From an uncultured Bacteroidales bacterium (GTDB lineage: Bacteria > Bacteroidota > Bacteroidia > Bacteroidales > Paludibacteraceae): a DNA stretch of 64,000 bases. Under the pieces are notes generated by a model, which was not told the DNA's origin, did not search any database, and saw only the letters and a program-made list of their open reading frames with translations. Shown in pieces: positions 33,139-40,080 of the stretch. Position 1 is the stretch's first letter; each line of letters starts with the position of its first letter. The stretch covers positions 1 through 64,000 of the forward strand of contig ONIM01000011.1 in the NCBI GenBank assembly GCA_900317885.1. The letters are read 5' to 3'. Made by a program: the position numbers and the translations under genes.

Positions 33139-34506
33139 TTATCGGATCATCGTGTCGCCGAAGTAAGGCTGTAAAGCCGCAGGGATGCGGATACCTTCCT
33201 CCGTCTGGTTATTCTCCAGAAGCGCAGCGACGATGCGCGGGAGAGCGAGCGCCGAACCGTTCAGCGTGTGGCAGAGCGTCACTTTCTTATCCTCCGCACG
33301 GCGGTAACGGCATTTCAGCCGGTTCGCCTGGTAGGTGTCGAAATTAGACGTACTGGACACTTCCAGCCAGCGGTGCTGGGCTTCGCTATATACTTCAAAA
33401 TCATAACATAGAGCCGCCGTGAAACTCATATCTCCGCCGCTTAGACGAAGGATACGATACGGTAACTCGAGCTTCTGCAAGAGACCTTCTACGTGCGCGA
33501 GCATCTCCTTATGACTCGCGTCCGAGTGCTCGGGCGTGTCTATACGCACGATCTCGATCTTCGAGAACTCATGGAGTCGGTTCAGACCCCGTACGTCCTT
33601 GCCGTAACTGCCTGCCTCGCGACGGAAACACTCCGTGTAAGCGCAGTTCTTGATTGGCAACTTGTCCTCGTCGATGATCACGTCGCGGTAGAGGTTCGTC
33701 ACCGGTACCTCGGCGGTCGGAATGAGATACAGGTCATCTACCTCGCAGTGGTACATCTGTCCCTCTTTGTCGGGCAGCTGACCGGTGCCGTAACCCGAAG
33801 CGGCATTGACCACCGTCGGCGGCATGATCTCTGTATAGCCGGCTTTGTTCGCTTCGGCGAGGAAGAAATTGATGAGCGCGCGTTGCAAACGGGCACCCTG
33901 ACCGATATATACCGGGAATCCAGCACCGGAGATCTTCACGCCTAAGTCGAAGTCAATGAGGTTGTATTTCTTCGCGAGCTCCCAGTGAGGCAACTTCTCG
34001 CTCTGGGCGATGCGCTCAGCGGCGATAGCCTCATCTACCTCGCTGTTCCAGTCCTTCAGCGCTACAGCGCCGTCCTTGCTAATCGCGTCGATCATCGGCT
34101 GGTTAGGCCAGTTGCCGATACGCACGGCGAGGTTGTCCTCGGCACTTGCGCCTTCCGGCACGATGTCGTACGGTACGTTCGGGATGGTCAGCAGCAACTT
34201 GGTCTGCGCCTCCTCTGCCTCCGCCATCTTCGCGTCGTACTCGGCGATCTGCGCTTTGAGGGATCCCGTCTGCGCTTTCGCTTCCTCTGCCTCTCCGCGT
34301 TTGCCTTGCGCCATCAGCGCACCGATGGACTTCGAGATCTTATTCATCTCTGCTGCAGCCGCATCTTTCTGCTGCTGAGCAGCCTTGCGTTCTCCATCCA
34401 GACGAAGCACCTCGTCTATCGCCTCTGCGGCTCCAGCGAAGTGCTTCTTTTCCAAACCGGCTACGATACGAGCTTTGTCATCGTAGATTTGTTTGAGTGT
34501 TAGCAT
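33139..34506 (-). CDS. serS: Seryl-tRNA synthetase
   Basis: A class II synthetase of 455 residues. The N-terminal antiparallel coiled coil (about 35-105, rich in Ala/Lys/Glu) binds the long arm of tRNA-Ser. Motif 2 is visible as ECFRREAGSYGKDVRGLNRL followed by HEFSKIEIV. Motif 3 is HTLNGSALALPRIVAALLEN. The C-terminal EGIRIPAALQPYFG is typical. The ATG is preceded by a 58-bp gap from rpmA filled with a GAAAGTC/hairpin cassette. Confidence 0.96.
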   Translation of the reverse strand: MLTLKQIYDDKARIVAGLEKKHFAGAAEAIDEVLRLDGERKAAQQQKDAAAAEMNKISKSIGALMAQGKRGEAEEAKAQTGSLKAQIAEYDAKMAEAEEAQTKLLLTIPNVPYDIVPEGASAEDNLAVRIGNWPNQPMIDAISKDGAVALKDWNSEVDEAIAAERIAQSEKLPHWELAKKYNLIDFDLGVKISGAGFPVYIGQGARLQRALINFFLAEANKAGYTEIMPPTVVNAASGYGTGQLPDKEGQMYHCEVDDLYLIPTAEVPVTNLYRDVIIDEDKLPIKNCAYTECFRREAGSYGKDVRGLNRLHEFSKIEIVRIDTPEHSDASHKEMLAHVEGLLQKLELPYRILRLSGGDMSFTAALCYDFEVYSEAQHRWLEVSSTSNFDTYQANRLKCRYRRAEDKKVTLCHTLNGSALALPRIVAALLENNQTEEGIRIPAALQPYFGDTMIR

Positions 34507-34509
34507 AGT

Positions 34510-34563
34510 CTTTCAACTTTTGTCTTTGAGCGGCTTTGCCGCGGTCTTTCGACTTTCTTCTTT
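34510..34563 (-). repeat. GAAAGTC/GCGGC hairpin cassette between rpmA and serS
   Basis: On the coding strand, GAAGAAAGTCGAAAGACC leads into GCGGC-AAA-GCCGC and TCAAAGACAAAAGTTGAAAG, ending 3 bp before the serS ATG. It occupies almost the whole intergenic gap. Confidence 0.85.
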
Positions 34564-34564
34564 T

Positions 34565-34822
34565 TTACTCTACCGGTTGAATGGATACGTACGATTTGTT
34601 GTCGCGTTTCTTGCGGAAGGTTACGATACCGTCGCAAAGTGCGAACAACGTGTGGTCGCTTCCCATACCCATGTTTTCACCCGGGTTGTGAACCGTACCA
34701 CGTTGACGTACGATGATGTTACCTGCCTTTGCGAATTGACCACCAAAGATCTTCACGCCAAGACGTTTGCTTTCTGATTCACGGCCGTTCTTAGAACTAC
34801 CGACACCTTTCTTGAATAACAA
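34565..34822 (-). CDS. rpmA: 50S ribosomal protein L27 with altered N-terminus
   Basis: An 85-residue bL27. The core [21 protein letters not shown] and [19 protein letters not shown] is fully conserved. The usual start is MAHKKG. Here the frame is closed by a stop five codons upstream of the core, and the only start available is TTG, giving M-L-F-K-K-G. The first 26 bp overlap the end of rplU. The bL27 tail reaches into the peptidyl-transferase centre, so the change is notable. Translation is probably coupled to rplU. Confidence 0.92.
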   Translation of the reverse strand: MLFKKGVGSSKNGRESESKRLGVKIFGGQFAKAGNIIVRQRGTVHNPGENMGMGSDHTLFALCDGIVTFRKKRDNKSYVSIQPVE

Positions 34823-35129
34823 TTTCTTTAACTACTACGTTGGTCAGATCCTGACGGTGACCATTCAGCTTGCGATAACCTTTGCGACGTTTCTTGTGGA
34901 ATACAAGAATCTTCTCGCCACGGCACTCGTTGTCGAGCACTTCGCAAACTACTTTAGCGCCTTTCACGTACGGAGCGCCTACTTTTACTTTGCCCTCGTT
35001 GTCGAGCAGCAGTACGTTCTCGAATTCAACCGTCGCGCCTTTCTCAAGGTCTGCAACGCGGTTGATGAACAGTTTCTTGCCAGCTTCTACTTTAAACTGC
35101 TGGCCTTTCATTTCTACAATTGCGTACAT
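34797..35129 (-). CDS. rplU: 50S ribosomal protein L21
   Basis: A 110-residue bL21 starting at [19 protein letters not shown], the standard N-terminus. Conserved elements are [35 protein letters not shown] and LTNVVVKEI. The last residues (VIQERCR) extend beyond the usual end and are encoded by DNA shared with rpmA. An in-frame ATG at 35261 would add 44 basic residues read through a repeat cassette; I rejected it. A Bacteroidetes promoter lies at 35309-35340, leaving a leader of about 170 bases. Confidence 0.95.
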   Translation of the reverse strand: MYAIVEMKGQQFKVEAGKKLFINRVADLEKGATVEFENVLLLDNEGKVKVGAPYVKGAKVVCEVLDNECRGEKILVFHKKRRKGYRKLNGHRQDLTNVVVKEIVIQERCR

Positions 35130-35308
35130 CTGTACTTTATTAGTATTTGGGGGATTTCGTCTTTGAGCGGCTTTGCCGCGGTCTTTCGACTTTCGACTAA
35201 TTCCCTTGTTACGGCGGTGCGGCGATAACCTTTTCCTGTGCGCTGCTGTCGTACGACTCATACGCTGCGGTGGTTATACTTAATCTGGCCTTTCCGCAAA
35301 ATAGCCCG
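35130..35308 (-). other. Long leader of the rplU-rpmA operon
   Basis: The promoter at 35309-35340 lies about 180 bp before the rplU ATG. The leader contains a GAAAGTC/GCGGC hairpin cassette at 35158-35199. Upstream of it, 35200-35300 contains GC-rich sequence with partial complementarity (CGGCGGTGCGGCG region) that could fold. No known riboswitch or r-protein leader was recognised. Confidence 0.45.
35158..35199 (-). repeat. GAAAGTC/GCGGC hairpin cassette in the rplU leader
   Basis: The coding strand reads AGTCGAAAGTCGAAAGACC, GCGGC-AAA-GCCGC, TCAAAGACG, ending about 29 bp before the rplU ATG. The hairpin is identical to the copies at 23151 and 34510. Confidence 0.85.
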
Positions 35309-35340
35309 CAAAATTACTACTTTTTTCTGACATGACCAAA
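35309..35340 (-). promoter_or_regulatory. Bacteroidetes-type promoter for rplU
   Basis: On the minus strand, TTTG (35340-35337), 20 bp, TAATTTTG (35316-35309), a good match to TTTG and TAnnTTTG. Confidence 0.75.
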
Positions 35341-35389
35341 TTTTTTTGCATTTTTTTTGCTTTTTTAGCAATTTTTTCTTGCGTTGTTC

Positions 35390-35420
35390 TTGCGTATCTC
35401 GTTTTTTTATTGTACCTTTG
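35390..35420 (+). promoter_or_regulatory. Bacteroidetes-type promoter for the small secreted protein
   Basis: TTG (35390-35392), 20 bp, TACCTTTG (35413-35420), 30 bp upstream of the ATG at 35451. Confidence 0.7.
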
Positions 35421-35450
35421 CGGCATGATTTATAAAACGTTAGTTTGAAT

Positions 35451-35909
35451 ATGATATTGAGAAAATGTATCCTATGCGTATTTTTAGCGGCATTAAGCAT
35501 TCATTCGCTAAAAGCAGATGATGACCCATGCCATATATATATGGGGGCTATGTCGGTTGGGGTTTTCCGTTCTACGCTAGTTTATGACATCTCTAAAAAT
35601 GGAACAATTACGCCACCTTATGTTGATAGTGTTTGGGTAACGCCTGCCGATACAAGCGATGTGCTTATGGTTACGTATGCCCAAAATCATGAAAAAATAG
35701 ATATATCTTGCCTTGACAGAGGAATATACGTTCTGTTTATTCGAATAGGAGATTGTGTGATTGGCAGAATGTTTTATTATAGGGGATATGCAACAGATGT
35801 CTTGGAAACGAAAACAAAGCCTTTTGTTCGTAAATATATACACGATGGAAAATTACTAATAAAATGTGATGACAAGACTTACACGGTGATAGGACAAGAG
35901 GTTAAGTAA
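35451..35909 (+). CDS. Small secreted protein with a short C-terminal tail motif
   Basis: A 152-residue protein I cannot assign to a named family. It has a signal peptide (ILRKCILCVFLAALSIHSLKA) and a predicted beta-rich middle with four cysteines in the mature part. The last 26 residues (from RKYIHDGKLLIK to TYTVIGQEVK) match the tails of the SGNH esterase and the pectate-lyase-like protein in this window. A comparable tail occurs on many Bacteroidales exported proteins and resembles a shortened T9SS sorting domain. Start at the ATG after a TTG two codons upstream. It has its own promoter and a downstream terminator, so it is monocistronic. The gene is A+T-rich. Confidence 0.75.
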   Translation: MILRKCILCVFLAALSIHSLKADDDPCHIYMGAMSVGVFRSTLVYDISKNGTITPPYVDSVWVTPADTSDVLMVTYAQNHEKIDISCLDRGIYVLFIRIGDCVIGRMFYYRGYATDVLETKTKPFVRKYIHDGKLLIKCDDKTYTVIGQEVK

Positions 35910-35933
35910 ACCCAAACAGCCGCTAATTTTCAG

Positions 35934-35960
35934 AAGGAGTCCTTCAGGGCTCCTTTTTTA
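35934..35960 (+). terminator. Rho-independent terminator
   Basis: AAGGAG(T)CC-TTCA-GG(G)CTCCTT followed by a T run, 24 bp after the stop of the small secreted protein gene. The stem has one internal mismatch. Confidence 0.75.
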
Positions 35961-36439
35961 ATGACCAATAACCAACTACTACGAATTTTTAATTTTTAAT
36001 TTCTAAAGCAGGGTATCGCGACGTACGTAGAGGAGAACAAAGGACGAGAGGATGGATTGTATATGACGTACTTTAGACGAAGTAAACGCTAATAGACGCA
36101 GAAACGAATAGACCAGAAGACCAGATGACCAGTTGTTTTCTTACACTATACCCACGCGCGTGTGTGAGATTATAATAAGAAACTGGTCAGCCGGTCAGCT
36201 GGTCAGCCTAAAAAACGTCGTCCATTGCGTCCGAATTCTATTCGGACATCTTCCCCTCTATTGGGGGATTGAGGGGCTATTTTGTCCATTGCGTCGGGAT
36301 GTTATCCCGACATAGCCCTCCTTCCCTGAATGGGGGAGGTTAGGAAGGGTTTATCAGCCTCCATTTACGGCTCAAAACCGCGATATGACCGCGACGTGAC
36401 CGCGACCTCTACGTACTGTTACACGAAAATAAAAAAGAT
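35961..36439. repeat. Non-coding repeat cluster
   Basis: Nearly 480 bp without a credible gene. It contains gaccaga-type 8-mers (36110-36134), an aactggtca/gccggtca/gctggtca run (36180-36208), and two adjacent copies of a composite unit: GTCCATTGC, a perfect triloop hairpin, then a C-rich/G-rich pseudo-palindrome. Copy one has GTCCGAAT-TCT-ATTCGGAC at 36229-36247 and copy two GTCGGGAT-GTT-ATCCCGAC at 36293-36311, 64 bp apart. A tgaccgcgacg direct repeat follows at 36386-36409. Confidence 0.75.
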
Positions 36440-36547
36440 ATGAGAATCATTCCTATTATGCCGAAAGTCAAAATGATGGCGGGTATCGCCGCTATTTCCG
36501 GTAAATTCGGAAACATGTTTTGTGGTGACTACCGCTTGAAAAAGTAA
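36440..36547 (+). CDS. Possible small protein of 35 residues
   Basis: A short open frame begins at an ATG after an A-rich stretch (aaaataaaaaagat), typical of Bacteroidetes translation starts, and ends in TAA. The product is basic with a small-residue hydrophobic centre (KMMAGIAAISGKFGNMFCG) and a KK end. It could be a small membrane-active or leader peptide, or chance. No homologue is recognised. It ends 21 bp before the stop of the convergent ATPase gene. Confidence 0.35.
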   Translation: MRIIPIMPKVKMMAGIAAISGKFGNMFCGDYRLKK

Positions 36548-36567
36548 TGATGCGTTTGGAATAGTTA

Positions 36568-37776
36568 TCAGTACAAGAAACCAAACAGGTAAAGCGGAAT
36601 GCTGTTACCTGTCCCATACTCTATCCCGTCTAAAGCCAGATAACTATTCGGTATATCTTTAATCTGTTGGAATGTTTTTCCAGCTCCTCCTACTTCAAAC
36701 GTATAATGCTTATCCACGATGTAATCACCTTTGGGTGGAAGCAGAACTTGGTGTGTTTTACGAACTTGGTTGACGAAGAAAGTCTCACGCAAGGTCCCTT
36801 CATTCACAAAACCGGTTAATGAGTACATCTGGTTGGTGTTATTCAGATAAATCTTGTCCGGTCTGGAAAGAGTTTTGTAACTGTTACTCTCTTTATTAAC
36901 AAGCATCAATAGACCTGCTTTTTCCATCGTATAGAGCAGACGAATGACGATGTCTCGTGTCGCTCCTATTTCCCGGCATAGCGTACTGATATTTGGCTCC
37001 AAAGGTACTTGTGTTGCTAAAATCATCATCAGTTTCTGGGCTTTCTGAAGAGTCTGTAGCGAAATATCTTCTACTTTCGGAATTTCCTGATAGATGATGA
37101 GCAGCATCAGTTGTTCTAATCGCCGTAAGTAATCTTGTTGGGCTTCTAAAACAAACGGGTAATAGCCTTGACGTAAGTATTCGTCAAAGAGCATCAACGG
37201 TTTGATCTTTGAACTGATGTGCATGGCTAACGAAGTGTGATTAGCAAGCAAGTACTCCAGACTTATAGCTTCTTGATGCAGATAGCCCATGAAGAGCAGA
37301 TATTCACGGAATGAGAACCCTTGCAACTCATAGACTGTTTGGCGACGGGATAGATCCGCCTGAGCTTCGTCTATCTGCAACATGGATGAGCCCGTATATA
37401 CGATCTTCAGTTCGCCAAAGGAGTCAAAGATGTTTTTCAGTTGTTGCCCCCAATGTTGAGAGTAATGGACTTCATCAACGAAAAGGGCTTCAATGCCGTG
37501 GGTGTAGGCATATTCTGCTACTTCAAATAAACTCATCAATTGAAAATGGAAACTATCCAATGAGACATATAGTACTTTGTTCAAATCCGGATAATGCTCT
37601 TTGATGTATTGTAATAGCATAGTCGTTTTCCCTGTACCGCGAGCACCTCGAATACCGATGAGACGCGCATCCCAATTAATTTGATGATAGAGATAACGCT
37701 TATGAGTAAGCTCAACGTGGTTCACACGCCCTAAAAACTCATTTTGTAACTGTCTAAATTGATGTTCTTGTATCAT
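36568..37776 (-). CDS. AAA ATPase with DUF4143 domain
   Basis: A 402-residue P-loop ATPase of the AAA_14/DUF4143 family. The Walker A motif is GIRGARGTGKTTMLLQYIKE, the Walker B LFVDEVHYSQHWGQQLKNIF, and the sensor segment IVYTGSSMLQ. The C-terminal DUF4143 part is recognisable by the LLYTMEKAGLLMLVN winged-helix-like region and the final DYIVDKHYTFEVGG nuclease-like segment (E-V-G-G). Such proteins are common in gut Bacteroidetes; some may act in defence or as DNA-mobilising factors, but function is unproven. It has its own promoter at 37805-37836 and is flanked by repeat-rich non-coding DNA. Confidence 0.87.
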   Translation of the reverse strand: MIQEHQFRQLQNEFLGRVNHVELTHKRYLYHQINWDARLIGIRGARGTGKTTMLLQYIKEHYPDLNKVLYVSLDSFHFQLMSLFEVAEYAYTHGIEALFVDEVHYSQHWGQQLKNIFDSFGELKIVYTGSSMLQIDEAQADLSRRQTVYELQGFSFREYLLFMGYLHQEAISLEYLLANHTSLAMHISSKIKPLMLFDEYLRQGYYPFVLEAQQDYLRRLEQLMLLIIYQEIPKVEDISLQTLQKAQKLMMILATQVPLEPNISTLCREIGATRDIVIRLLYTMEKAGLLMLVNKESNSYKTLSRPDKIYLNNTNQMYSLTGFVNEGTLRETFFVNQVRKTHQVLLPPKGDYIVDKHYTFEVGGAGKTFQQIKDIPNSYLALDGIEYGTGNSIPLYLFGFLY

Positions 37777-37804
37777 AATATATAATCAGGGTTGAAAAAC
37801 GCTG

Positions 37805-37836
37805 CAAAGGTACAACTTTTATTTTGAAAAAGCAAA
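37805..37836 (-). promoter_or_regulatory. Bacteroidetes-type promoter for the DUF4143 ATPase
   Basis: On the minus strand, TTTG (37836-37833), 20 bp, TACCTTTG (37812-37805), 28 bp upstream of the ATG. Confidence 0.8.
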
Positions 37837-37918
37837 TTTTTCGAAAGATTTTTATTATGCAAAAGTGAAAATTGTGCTATTTATTACTTTTTTATACTAA
37901 AAATTATATATTTGTATA

Positions 37919-37940
37919 TTCCCAAATCGCCATCTTGGGG
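37919..37940. terminator. Weak hairpin downstream of the SGNH esterase gene
   Basis: CCCAA and TTGGG flank an eight- to nine-base loop, followed on the minus strand by an A+T-rich tract. It could end the transcript of the esterase gene that stops at 38003; the stem is short. Confidence 0.25.
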
Positions 37941-37949
37941 TTGCATTCA

Positions 37950-37981
37950 GTAAGACTTTTGTAAGACTTTTGTAAGACTTT
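37950..37981. repeat. 11-bp tandem repeat (gtaagactttt, three copies)
   Basis: Three nearly perfect 11-bp units lie between the ATPase promoter and the stop codon of the SGNH esterase. Confidence 0.8.
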
Positions 37982-38002
37982 CAAAATCTGCTGCAAAGGT
38001 TG

Positions 38003-39901
38003 TTAACGAACCTGTGCTCCCGTAACGGAATAGGTCTTGCCGCCCCGGAGGATAAAGATCTGACCGTTGAGGAGAATCTTACGAACCGGCATCCCGGCTC
38101 CCTGAAGGGAAGAGGAGACTTCTTCGATGCCTTCCTCACCGGGCTCGAACGCCATACCCTCGATGCGGACATTACGCAGGCCGATATACTTGCTATCCTT
38201 TACCTCTCCGTAGTCATGCCAAGGGAGGATACGCACGTGAAGGGTCTCTCCGGCAGGGATAGTGAGGGTAGGCGTGAGGTCCACGTGCTCGATGACGCGG
38301 GAAGGCATGTTGCGTTTCTCATAGATAGTTGTTACATCCGTGAACTCGGAGCCGAAGCCGGTATTGAGGTGGTAGCACATGGTAGAGGTACCATCGGAAG
38401 CGATCTCCATGGCAATACGGGTGATGCGTACGTCCATCGCTGCCGGTGCAGTGACCGCGAAATCGAGGTAACGGTTGGCGTTCTCATCGATCTCTCCTGC
38501 GGGCCACGGGGTACGTGCCGAACCGTCGGCAGAGTTATGGAAACGCGCGAGGATAATACCTTGTTCATCACCATCGACGAAATAGTTTTTGGAGGCATTA
38601 TAATCGATACAAGCCATCTGGCTCATGGTGAACTCGGCGCTGATGGGGCCTTCAACCACGGGGGCGGGTACGGGTTTGGCACCGATTGCCCAGAAGGCGC
38701 TGACGGTTGCTCCTCCATCGAGCGAGATGGCGTTTGCGGCTACAGGCACGGCTACTACATGTTCGCCCGAGGTAGCATAGATAGTGTCGAAATGGAAGCC
38801 TCCGGTGGTATAGTTTGCGCGGATAAAGACTTTCTGGAACATCGAGCCGCCTTCGTACGAAGCCTGTGCGGTCGAAGCGTAGTTCTCTTTGTCGAGGGAG
38901 ATGAGCAGGTTAGAAGTCGCACGCAGACTAACCGTACCTGCCGCGGGTGCGAGACCGTAACCGGTGAGGAGGAACTCTTTGTTCTGCGGCACGGAGCAAT
39001 AGGTCTCGCCGATATGGATAGAAGCGGGATTGGCGGTGATGTCCGTGGGGATCTCTATATGGTCGGCGAGGATGCCTGCGTTCTTGAGGAGCTGGGCAGC
39101 AGCACGTGCCACGAGGTTACCTCCCATGGCGTTGGTGTGGGTCTTGTCGCCGGAGCAGAAGAGCAGGCTCAGACACTGGCTCTCGCCATAGGAGAGGTAT
39201 AGCTGGCGGGTAGCGTCGGTGAGGTCGATGAAGGGCACGTCTTTCTCTGCCGCTACGACACGCATCGCCTCTACATAACTCATCGAGAGGTCGGTAGCCG
39301 GCACGCTTTGGTTCTGCTTGAGTTCGCCGTTCTCGATCTTGGCGAACTTATCGCCGAGGTCGTGTTGGCCTTTGCGGGTGATGTTATTGCCGCTGAAATA
39401 AGCACGGCAGATAGGGCCCACGAGAACCGGGTTCACGCCTAATGCGCGCGCTTCGTCGATGAAGAGGCGCAGGTAGTCGCGATAGGTCGTCTGCGGGTTG
39501 GTACCGCGTGCATCGGAAGGAGCCGGCAGGCTATGCTCGGTGCAATAGGCAGCGTACTCGAGGTTATCCAAGCCGGAGAGGTTACTGTCGTTACCTTCGT
39601 CGTTATGGGCAAACTGGATAAGCAGGTAGTCGCCTGCACTCATCTGGCTCTTCACGGAGGGCCAGTAGGCGGCGCCGTTGTAGAAACCACGGGTGTCGGC
39701 ACCGGACTTACCTCGGTTGTTGACAGTGACAAAAGCGGGATCGAAGAACGAAGCGAGGTACATACCCCAACCGCGTTTGTCGGTAGTCGATTCGTCGTAC
39801 TCCGCCATCGTCGAATCGCCGATGGTGTGAACTTTGATTGCGGCCTGCATCATCGGCAGGCTAAGCAGCATAGCTGCGAAGAAGGAAAAGATTTTTTTCA
39901 T
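38003..39901 (-). CDS. Secreted SGNH/GDSL esterase (CE12-like) with C-terminal tail
   Basis: About 632 residues. After the signal peptide (IFSFFAAMLLSLPMMQA) comes an SGNH hydrolase domain: TIGDSTMAEY (block I serine), GKSGADTRGFY (block II glycine), IQFAHNDEG (block III asparagine) and SGDKTHTNAMGG (Asp-x-x-His). This pattern suits rhamnogalacturonan acetylesterases (CE12), which deacetylate pectin. Beta-sandwich-like regions follow, then a C-terminal tail (KILLNGQIFILRGGKTYSV) shared with two other secreted proteins here. The ATG at 39901 starts a clean signal peptide; a frame extending upstream runs through a tandem repeat and was rejected. Confidence 0.86.
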   Translation of the reverse strand: MKKIFSFFAAMLLSLPMMQAAIKVHTIGDSTMAEYDESTTDKRGWGMYLASFFDPAFVTVNNRGKSGADTRGFYNGAAYWPSVKSQMSAGDYLLIQFAHNDEGNDSNLSGLDNLEYAAYCTEHSLPAPSDARGTNPQTTYRDYLRLFIDEARALGVNPVLVGPICRAYFSGNNITRKGQHDLGDKFAKIENGELKQNQSVPATDLSMSYVEAMRVVAAEKDVPFIDLTDATRQLYLSYGESQCLSLLFCSGDKTHTNAMGGNLVARAAAQLLKNAGILADHIEIPTDITANPASIHIGETYCSVPQNKEFLLTGYGLAPAAGTVSLRATSNLLISLDKENYASTAQASYEGGSMFQKVFIRANYTTGGFHFDTIYATSGEHVVAVPVAANAISLDGGATVSAFWAIGAKPVPAPVVEGPISAEFTMSQMACIDYNASKNYFVDGDEQGIILARFHNSADGSARTPWPAGEIDENANRYLDFAVTAPAAMDVRITRIAMEIASDGTSTMCYHLNTGFGSEFTDVTTIYEKRNMPSRVIEHVDLTPTLTIPAGETLHVRILPWHDYGEVKDSKYIGLRNVRIEGMAFEPGEEGIEEVSSSLQGAGMPVRKILLNGQIFILRGGKTYSVTGAQVR

Positions 39902-39922
39902 GGTTGTTTCGAATTTCGGGTG

Positions 39923-39955
39923 CAAAGGTACGAAAAATATTTGAAATTTGAAAAT
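39923..39955 (-). promoter_or_regulatory. Possible promoter for the SGNH esterase
   Basis: TACCTTTG on the minus strand (39930-39923) is a perfect -7 element 22 bp before the ATG. The -33 position reads TTTT rather than TTTG, so the match is partial. Confidence 0.5.
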
Positions 39956-39973
39956 TGAAATTTGAAAATTGAA
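39940..39973. repeat. Tandem repeat (gaaatttgaaaatt, two copies and more)
   Basis: Alternating gaaattt and gaaaatt 7-mers upstream of the esterase promoter, between two divergent genes. Confidence 0.7.
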
Positions 39974-40013
39974 CAAAATGCACACATTTTATAAAATAAA
40001 TGTGCGCGTGCGC

Positions 40014-40044
40014 TTGCGTATGTCAAAAAAAAGCAGTACCTTTG
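40014..40044 (+). promoter_or_regulatory. Bacteroidetes-type promoter for the ftsW operon
   Basis: TTG (40014-40016), 20 bp, TACCTTTG (40037-40044), 36 bp before the ftsW ATG. Confidence 0.75.
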
Positions 40045-40080
40045 TGCCCAAATTGTCAAACCTCAAACCTTAATGCGATT

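Noticed and set aside
35200..35235. A 16S rRNA 3'-end fragment, because GTAACAAGG occurs on the minus strand
   Set aside because: The match is only about nine bases and neighbouring sequence does not match 16S.
35130..35261. A 44-residue N-terminal extension of bL21
   Set aside because: The extension reads through a repeat cassette in the leader, and bL21 normally starts at MYAIVE.
38000..39202. A 400-codon open frame on the plus strand opposite the SGNH esterase
   Set aside because: It shadows the esterase gene, and the minus-strand product has clear catalytic motifs and a signal peptide.
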